In this document: positions 60,062-64,000 of the stretch, piece by piece
Position numbering within the stretch: position 1 is the stretch's first letter
Layout of the letters: each line of letters opens with the position of its first letter
Source of the DNA: Halomicroarcula saliterrae
GTDB taxonomy: Archaea > Halobacteriota > Halobacteria > Halobacteriales > Haloarculaceae
DNA: 64,000 nucleotides
Assembly: GCF_031624395.1 (NCBI RefSeq)
Contig: NZ_JAMQON010000001.1
Location: 682,001 to 746,000, forward strand
Reading direction: 5' to 3'
The notes under the pieces: model-generated
Seen by the model: only the letters and a program-made list of their open reading frames with translations
Told to the model about the DNA's origin: nothing
Databases searched by the model: none
Position numbers and translations under genes: made by a program

Positions 60062-61325
60062 CTCCGACGTGCTCGTTATCGGCGGCGGCCTCGCCGGGCT
60101 GACCAGCGCGCTCAAGGCCGCACGCGAGGGCGCGGACGTGCGTCTGGTCTCCTACAAGCAGAGCTCGCTGCGTCACGCCTCCGGGCTGGTGGACCTGCTG
60201 GGGTACACGCCCGACGGCGAGGGGCCGGTAACTGACCCCTACGCCGCGATGGCCGACCTGCACGACGCCCATCCCTACCAGACGGTCGGCGTCGAGACGG
60301 TTCGGGAGTCGATGTCGATGTTCGACGAGGTGACCGACTACCGCGGCGACCACACCGACACCAACGCCCTGGTCCCGACCCACGGTGGGACCGTCAAGCC
60401 GACCGCGCGCTACCCGACCGGGGCCGCCGCGGGGCTGGCGAGCGACGACCGGGACGTGTTGCTCGTGGGTATCGAGGCGATGGTCGATTTCGATGCGCCA
60501 CACGCGGCGGCACATCTGGAGGCGGCGGGCGTTCCCTTCGACGTGCGCGGCGAGACCATCAAGTTCCCGGGCGACCTGCAGGCCGACGCGAAGATAACCC
60601 GGTACGCCAAGCTGCTCGACAACAACGGCGAGGTCGCCGTTCGCGGGCGCAAGAAGGGCGCACGCGACGCGCTGGCCGAACGCGTCAACACCGTCCGGGA
60701 GAACGAAGCGCGGGTCGGCTTCCCCGCGATTCTGGGCGACGCCCACACCGACGGGGTGCGCGCGGCGCTGGAGGAGAAGATAGGCGCCGACGTGTTCGAG
60801 GTCCCGATGGGGCCGCCGTCGCTGCCGGGTCTCCGACTGGAAGACGCGCTGTTCGAGGCGCTCGACGAGTCCGGAGCGAGCTTCGAGACGGGCAACCCGG
60901 TCGTCGACTTCGACGCCGACGGGGACACCATCGAGACAGTGTACATCGAGAAGAACGGCGCGCGGATTCCCAACAGCGCAGATCAGTACGTCCTCGCGAC
61001 GGGCGGACTGGTCGGCAAGGGCATCGAGTCCGACCGCGAGAGTGTGAAAGAACCCGTCTTCGACTGCCACATCGAACACGGCGAGGACCGCTACGACTGG
61101 TTCGACGGCGACGTGTTCGGCGACCACGCGTTCGCGAGCTTCGGCGTCGAGACCGACGAGACGCTGCGACCGCTGACGGCCGACGACGCGGTCGAGTTCG
61201 AGAACCTGCGGGCCGCGGGGTCGGTGCTTGGCGGCTACGACTTCGCCGCGGAGAAATCGGGCAGTGGAGTGTCGATTGCGACAGGCTACGTGGCGGGCGA
61301 GAACGCCGCAGCGGAGGCACGATGA
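60051..61325 (+). CDS. glpB: Anaerobic glycerol-3-phosphate dehydrogenase, subunit B
   Basis: A 424-residue flavin-binding subunit with an N-terminal [20 protein letters not shown] motif. It mediates electron transfer from GlpA to GlpC. Overlaps both neighbours (11 bases with glpA, four with glpC), so the three subunits are coupled. The second FAD-related signature lies near the C-terminus ([20 protein letters not shown]). Confidence 0.92.
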   Translation: MAINSDVLVIGGGLAGLTSALKAAREGADVRLVSYKQSSLRHASGLVDLLGYTPDGEGPVTDPYAAMADLHDAHPYQTVGVETVRESMSMFDEVTDYRGDHTDTNALVPTHGGTVKPTARYPTGAAAGLASDDRDVLLVGIEAMVDFDAPHAAAHLEAAGVPFDVRGETIKFPGDLQADAKITRYAKLLDNNGEVAVRGRKKGARDALAERVNTVRENEARVGFPAILGDAHTDGVRAALEEKIGADVFEVPMGPPSLPGLRLEDALFEALDESGASFETGNPVVDFDADGDTIETVYIEKNGARIPNSADQYVLATGGLVGKGIESDRESVKEPVFDCHIEHGEDRYDWFDGDVFGDHAFASFGVETDETLRPLTADDAVEFENLRAAGSVLGGYDFAAEKSGSGVSIATGYVAGENAAAEAR

Positions 61326-62692
61326 GCGACGCACAATCCCCAACAGACTTCGACCCAGTCGAACCGAACACGGGCCACGACTTCGAGCCCGTCGACGTCT
61401 TCCCCGACAGCAACGACTTCGACCTGCGACCCGGGGCGGACTCGTGTTTCAAATGCTCCGTCTGCGACACGAACTGCCCGGTCGCCGAGGTCGACGACGA
61501 CTTCCCCGGGCCGAAGTTCCAGGGCCCCGAGCAGTGGCGGCTCAAACAGACCGACGACGACTACGAGATCGACGACTCGGTGATGTCGTGTTCGAACTGC
61601 ATGCGCTGTGACAACGCCTGTCCGTCGGGCGTCCCGCTCAGCCAGATGCACAACACCGCCCGCGGGGAGTACGTCGAAGAGCAGATGGACAAGCTCTCCA
61701 TCGAGTACGTGCGCAACCGCATCCTCGCGAACTACCGCACCTCCGCGACCATCGCGAGCAAGGTTCCGGGCCTCGCCAACTGGGGAATGAACTTCGGCCC
61801 GGCCCGCTGGCTCATGGAGAAGACGCTGGGCGTCACCAAGGAACGGGAGTTCCCCGAGTTCGCCTCGGAGACCTTCCGCGAGTGGTGGACCGCACGCGGC
61901 GGTGCCGACGCCTCCCGGCGCAACGCCCAGGAGAGCCGCGAGCGTATGGGACTGGACCGTAACGCCGACAAGAAGGTCGCGTACTTCCACGGCTGTTACT
62001 CGAACTACAACTCGCCGAACGTCGGCCAGGCGATGGTCCGCGTCTTCGAGCACTACGGCTACGAAGTGGTCGCGCCCGAACAGAAGTGCTCCGGGACCCC
62101 GATGTTCGCCAACGGCATGCTGAAAGACGCGCGCCGCCACGCCGAGGTCAACGTCTCCTCCATGTCCGACCTCGTCGACCAGGGGTACGACGCCATCGCG
62201 TCCTGTACCTCCTGTTCGATGGCGCTGCGCCAGGAGTACCCCGAGCTGTTCGACATCGAGGGCATCGAGAAGGTCGCCTCGAACACCTTCGAGTCGCTGG
62301 AGTATCTCCGCATCCACGAGGACATTCAGGAGGACATTCAGGAGACCGACGTCAGCGGCGAGCTGGCCGAGGAGTTCGCCTACCACGCGCCGTGTCACGC
62401 CCGCAACCAGGGGCTGGAACGGCAGTCCGTCGAGCTGTTCCGTGACCTCGACGGCGTCGGCATCGAGGACGTGGGCGAATCCTGTTCCGGCATCTCGGGA
62501 ACCTACGGCTGGAAAGAGGAGAAATACGAGAAGTCCATGGAGATCGGCGAGGAGATGTTCGAGCACATGGAACACGCCGAGGGCGACGTCGGCATGACCG
62601 AGTGTCCCACCTGTGCGAGCCAGATGGAACACGGCACCGGCTACGAGATTCGCCACCCGCTCGAACTGCTCGAAGCCGCGCTCGTGAAGTAA
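61322..62692 (+). CDS. glpC: Anaerobic glycerol-3-phosphate dehydrogenase, subunit C
   Basis: Membrane-associated iron-sulfur subunit of 456 residues. Two [4Fe-4S] clusters are visible: Cys42/45/48/52 (CFKCSVCDTNCP) and Cys90/93/96/100 (CSNCMRCDNACP). Two CCG-type domains follow (HGCYSNYN, GTPMF, then ECPTCASQ), which anchor it and pass electrons to the quinone pool. Last gene of the glpABC operon. Confidence 0.94.
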   Translation: MSDAQSPTDFDPVEPNTGHDFEPVDVFPDSNDFDLRPGADSCFKCSVCDTNCPVAEVDDDFPGPKFQGPEQWRLKQTDDDYEIDDSVMSCSNCMRCDNACPSGVPLSQMHNTARGEYVEEQMDKLSIEYVRNRILANYRTSATIASKVPGLANWGMNFGPARWLMEKTLGVTKEREFPEFASETFREWWTARGGADASRRNAQESRERMGLDRNADKKVAYFHGCYSNYNSPNVGQAMVRVFEHYGYEVVAPEQKCSGTPMFANGMLKDARRHAEVNVSSMSDLVDQGYDAIASCTSCSMALRQEYPELFDIEGIEKVASNTFESLEYLRIHEDIQEDIQETDVSGELAEEFAYHAPCHARNQGLERQSVELFRDLDGVGIEDVGESCSGISGTYGWKEEKYEKSMEIGEEMFEHMEHAEGDVGMTECPTCASQMEHGTGYEIRHPLELLEAALVK

Positions 62693-62739
62693 CTCGCGGT
62701 CGCTTCTTTCTCTCGAACACGTTCGATTCCACGCCGCGA

Positions 62740-63381
62740 CTACGACTCGGTGCGCTCGCCGGTCCACGCCGAGGCGTCGCCTGATACTGTAAGCCGCTGC
62801 CTCTCGTCGATAGTCAGCGTGAGCGTCAGCGTCGCAGTCCGCGAGCCGCCGGGCAACTCGACGTTGTCCTGGTGGTTGTATCGTCCCTGCGGGAGACAGG
62901 CGGACGCTTCGGCAGCGGTGTATATGTCGTAGGCCTCGCGCAGTTCGTCTCCGGGAGCGAGCGCCCGGTATTCGAGCGAGCTCTGGACGCCGTCGATGCC
63001 GTCCTCGGGGTAGCGCCAGCAGTCGTTCGACGACTGGACCGGGTCACTGCGCAACACGCCGCGACCGTCGGGGTCGAGAACGAGGGGGTCGGCCCTGGCC
63101 AGGTCCTCGTCGGGCCCGCTGTCCGAAAAAAGCAGCGTCGGCCCGAAGCCGGGCCTGACCGTCCCGGTGCCGTCGTTCGAGAGCGTCGCCGCCACCCGGG
63201 CCGGCGCGTCGGCCGCGGACTGCCGGACGACCTCGGCTGTGAGTTTCAGGGAGGCGGGCTGGGCTGTCGTCTCTGTGGGCGATTGCTGGGGCGTCCGCCG
63301 GCTGGTGGATAGACAGCCCGCGGTGGTCCCACTCAGTACGACACCGGCCGACTGCAGAAGTGACCGCCGAGAACGTCGCAT
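62740..63381 (-). CDS. Tat-exported lipoprotein, haloarchaeal
   Basis: A 213-residue protein from ATG 63381. The signal has RRSRRSLLQSAGVVLSG followed by the lipobox TAGC; the mature protein starts with a Ser/Thr/Gln linker. The rest is beta-rich (AEVVRQSAADAPARVAATLSN, TATLTLTLTIDERQRLTV) and may be an extracellular sandwich domain. Function unknown; it is not obviously linked to the glp operon. Confidence 0.76.
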   Translation of the reverse strand: MRRSRRSLLQSAGVVLSGTTAGCLSTSRRTPQQSPTETTAQPASLKLTAEVVRQSAADAPARVAATLSNDGTGTVRPGFGPTLLFSDSGPDEDLARADPLVLDPDGRGVLRSDPVQSSNDCWRYPEDGIDGVQSSLEYRALAPGDELREAYDIYTAAEASACLPQGRYNHQDNVELPGGSRTATLTLTLTIDERQRLTVSGDASAWTGERTES

Positions 63382-63498
63382 ACGCTGTCGGGTCGCGGGG
63401 ACGGTAAATGCTTTCTCCGTCCGCTGTTCGAACTGAACGCGACCCACGTTCTAGAGAGACAGCGAAAACAGGGGAGAACACACGGACGCAGTCGGCGG

Positions 63499-63951
63499 CT
63501 ACTCGTCGCCGCGGACGAACGTCACCGGACACGGCGCCGACAGCATCACTTCCTGGGCCACCGAGCCGAAGACGGCCTTGCCGGTCGGCGAGCGCTTGCG
63601 GCCGCCGACGACGACGAGGTCCGCTTGGGTCATGCCGGCCAGAGCCACGATTTCGCTCCCGTGGTCCCCGACTGCCCCGCGGACGCTGGTCTCGATATCG
63701 GCTTCGTCGAGCAGTTTCCGGAGCTCTCGGACTGTGGTGTGTCGGTCGGCGACCTCGTTGGGGTCGGCCTCGGCGACGGCCGAGAACTCCAGTCGGTCGA
63801 CGACCGTCTCGTACTCGTCGTCGGTGAACACGTGGGCGACGACCACGTTGGCCCCGGCGGGCCCGGCGATATCTGCGACTGTGCTGGCCAGTTCGTCGAC
63901 GCGGGTCGCGTCGTTCGGACCGACGGCGAGGAGAACGGTTTCGAGTGCCAT
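63499..63951 (-). CDS. Universal stress protein
   Basis: A 150-residue protein of the UspA fold. It starts with ALETVLLAVGPNDATRVDEL and ends with the ATP-binding pattern VVGGRKRSPTGKAVFGSVAQEVMLSAPCPV. A single-domain form typical of haloarchaea, which have many copies. Probably a nucleotide-binding stress regulator. Confidence 0.88.
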   Translation of the reverse strand: MALETVLLAVGPNDATRVDELASTVADIAGPAGANVVVAHVFTDDEYETVVDRLEFSAVAEADPNEVADRHTTVRELRKLLDEADIETSVRGAVGDHGSEIVALAGMTQADLVVVGGRKRSPTGKAVFGSVAQEVMLSAPCPVTFVRGDE

Positions 63952-64000
63952 ACCACCTATGTCACCTACCGGAGCCTAAATCCTTCGATAGAACAACAGC

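Overview
This window is chromosomal DNA from a haloarchaeon. It has high G+C, acidic proteomes, ATGA-type gene overlaps, Tat-type lipoproteins, an Orc1/Cdc6 paralogue, a ROK sugar kinase, a ketodeoxygluconate kinase and the glpABC/glpK/facilitator cluster typical of halophilic archaea. About two thirds of it is a tailed-virus provirus. I found no rRNA, tRNA or CRISPR array.

Left flank (1-6344): the end of a nucleotide-sugar operon (DegT aminotransferase, Gfo/Idh oxidoreductase, UDP-sugar dehydrogenase) that resembles the WbpE/WbpB/WbpA route to diamino-uronic acids. It is followed by a DUF7344-type membrane protein, a 0.9-kb stretch without a convincing gene, archaeal phosphopantetheine adenylyltransferase and a small acidic protein.

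Provirus (about 6345-48288): a tyrosine integrase with a DUF5805 partner at the left edge; a densely structured non-coding stretch; a long leftward operon of small, often Cys-rich proteins (HNH nuclease, DUF6378-like, many zinc ribbons); a phiH1-repressor-like winged helix and a lipoprotein on the plus strand; a second operon of small genes; and a plus-strand cassette with a winged helix and a J-domain protein. The late region reads leftward in textbook order: TerS, TerL, portal (fused to a KTSC domain), prohead protease, major capsid, head-tail connectors, tail tube, tail-assembly chaperone with a canonical -1 frameshift site, tape measure, tail tip proteins and tail spike. A right-hand operon of small Zn-finger and winged-helix genes closes the element. 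There is no sheath gene, so a siphovirus-like tail is inferred. The distal part of the tail spike and the membrane glycosyltransferase next to it are visibly more A+T-rich than their neighbours and look like a swapped-in module.

Regulatory architecture: several repeat families sit at promoter-like positions. These are a 20-bp element shared by the two provirus ends (19/20 identical), CTTGCAGG repeats at both ends (four in perfect 13-bp phase at the right end), twin TTGCATATATGCAA palindromes, two TTGAACTTGTTCAA palindromes exactly 200 bp apart, GTTAACCAACAC direct repeats and a TGTTACGTTGTAACA palindrome.

Right flank (48311-64000): 1.1 kb without a gene, then KDG kinase, pyruvate kinase and ROK glucokinase (lower sugar catabolism), an Orc1/Cdc6 paralogue, the glycerol cluster (putative facilitator and glpK leftward, glpABC rightward, separated by a 1.1-kb regulatory gap), a Tat lipoprotein and a universal stress protein. 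Start codons were chosen from overlaps with the preceding gene, Shine-Dalgarno motifs or the expectation of leaderless transcripts; many remain uncertain by a few codons.
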